Below, piece after piece: positions 21,870 through 21,875 of a stretch of 21,875 nucleotides of DNA; the first letter of the stretch is position 1; each line of letters starts with the position of its first letter. The notes beneath the pieces are model-generated. The model searched no databases, was not told where the DNA came from, and was given only the letters and a program-made list of their open reading frames with translations. Origin of the DNA: a virus; IMG/VR virus record IMGVR_UViG_3300042866_000130, positions 1 through 21,875 of that record, one strand, 5' to 3'. The translations under genes and the position numbers were made by a program.

Positions 21870-21875
21870 CACACC

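Overview
The window is part of a tailed-phage genome (Caudoviricetes, podovirus-like), not ordinary bacterial chromosome. Every gene I can support is on the minus strand, and neighbours mostly overlap by a few bases or sit 1-30 bases apart, so the window reads right to left as one late (packaging and virion) transcription unit. I see no tape measure, sheath, tube-terminator or baseplate genes. There is a portal, an adaptor-like protein, a nozzle-like protein, fibre-like proteins and a giant alanine/proline/threonine-rich protein, which fits a short-tailed virion. The source looks like an environmental phage of an aquatic bacterium, inferred from family resemblance only; the host cannot be read from this sequence. 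No integrase, repressor, replication or lysis gene is visible.

Layout in transcription order. 21875-21492: gene-poor edge with an intrinsic terminator (21527-21552) and a possible overlapping promoter. 21491-20903: three small ORFs, two of them overlapping by about 100 bases. 20903-19140: terminase large subunit. 19147-17845: an accessory pair, a DUF5672/glycosyltransferase-like protein and a class I methyltransferase. 17848-16951: a possible helix-turn-helix protein and a protein with a zinc-ribbon-like N-terminus. 16954-15281: portal. 15271-13848: small linker proteins and a coiled-coil scaffold candidate, with a strong-looking promoter at 15073-15101. 13817-12816: major capsid protein. 12802-11724: two small beta-rich proteins and one unknown. 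11711-10869: adaptor/connector. 10865-8619: nozzle-like protein with six inserted GxGY repeats. 8617-4082: two large fibre-like proteins and three small virion-associated proteins between them. 4085-3747: a small HxxxH repeat protein. 3745-1: the start of a giant (at least 1248 residues) modular protein that runs off the left edge.

How the genes fit together: TerL pumps DNA through the portal into a shell of capsid protein assembled around the scaffold candidate. The adaptor and nozzle close the head and form the short tail. The fibres recognise the host. The giant protein is a candidate ejected or internal virion protein. The glycosyltransferase-like/methyltransferase pair between packaging and portal genes is the least expected part and could modify a surface glycan or a virion component; that function is inference.
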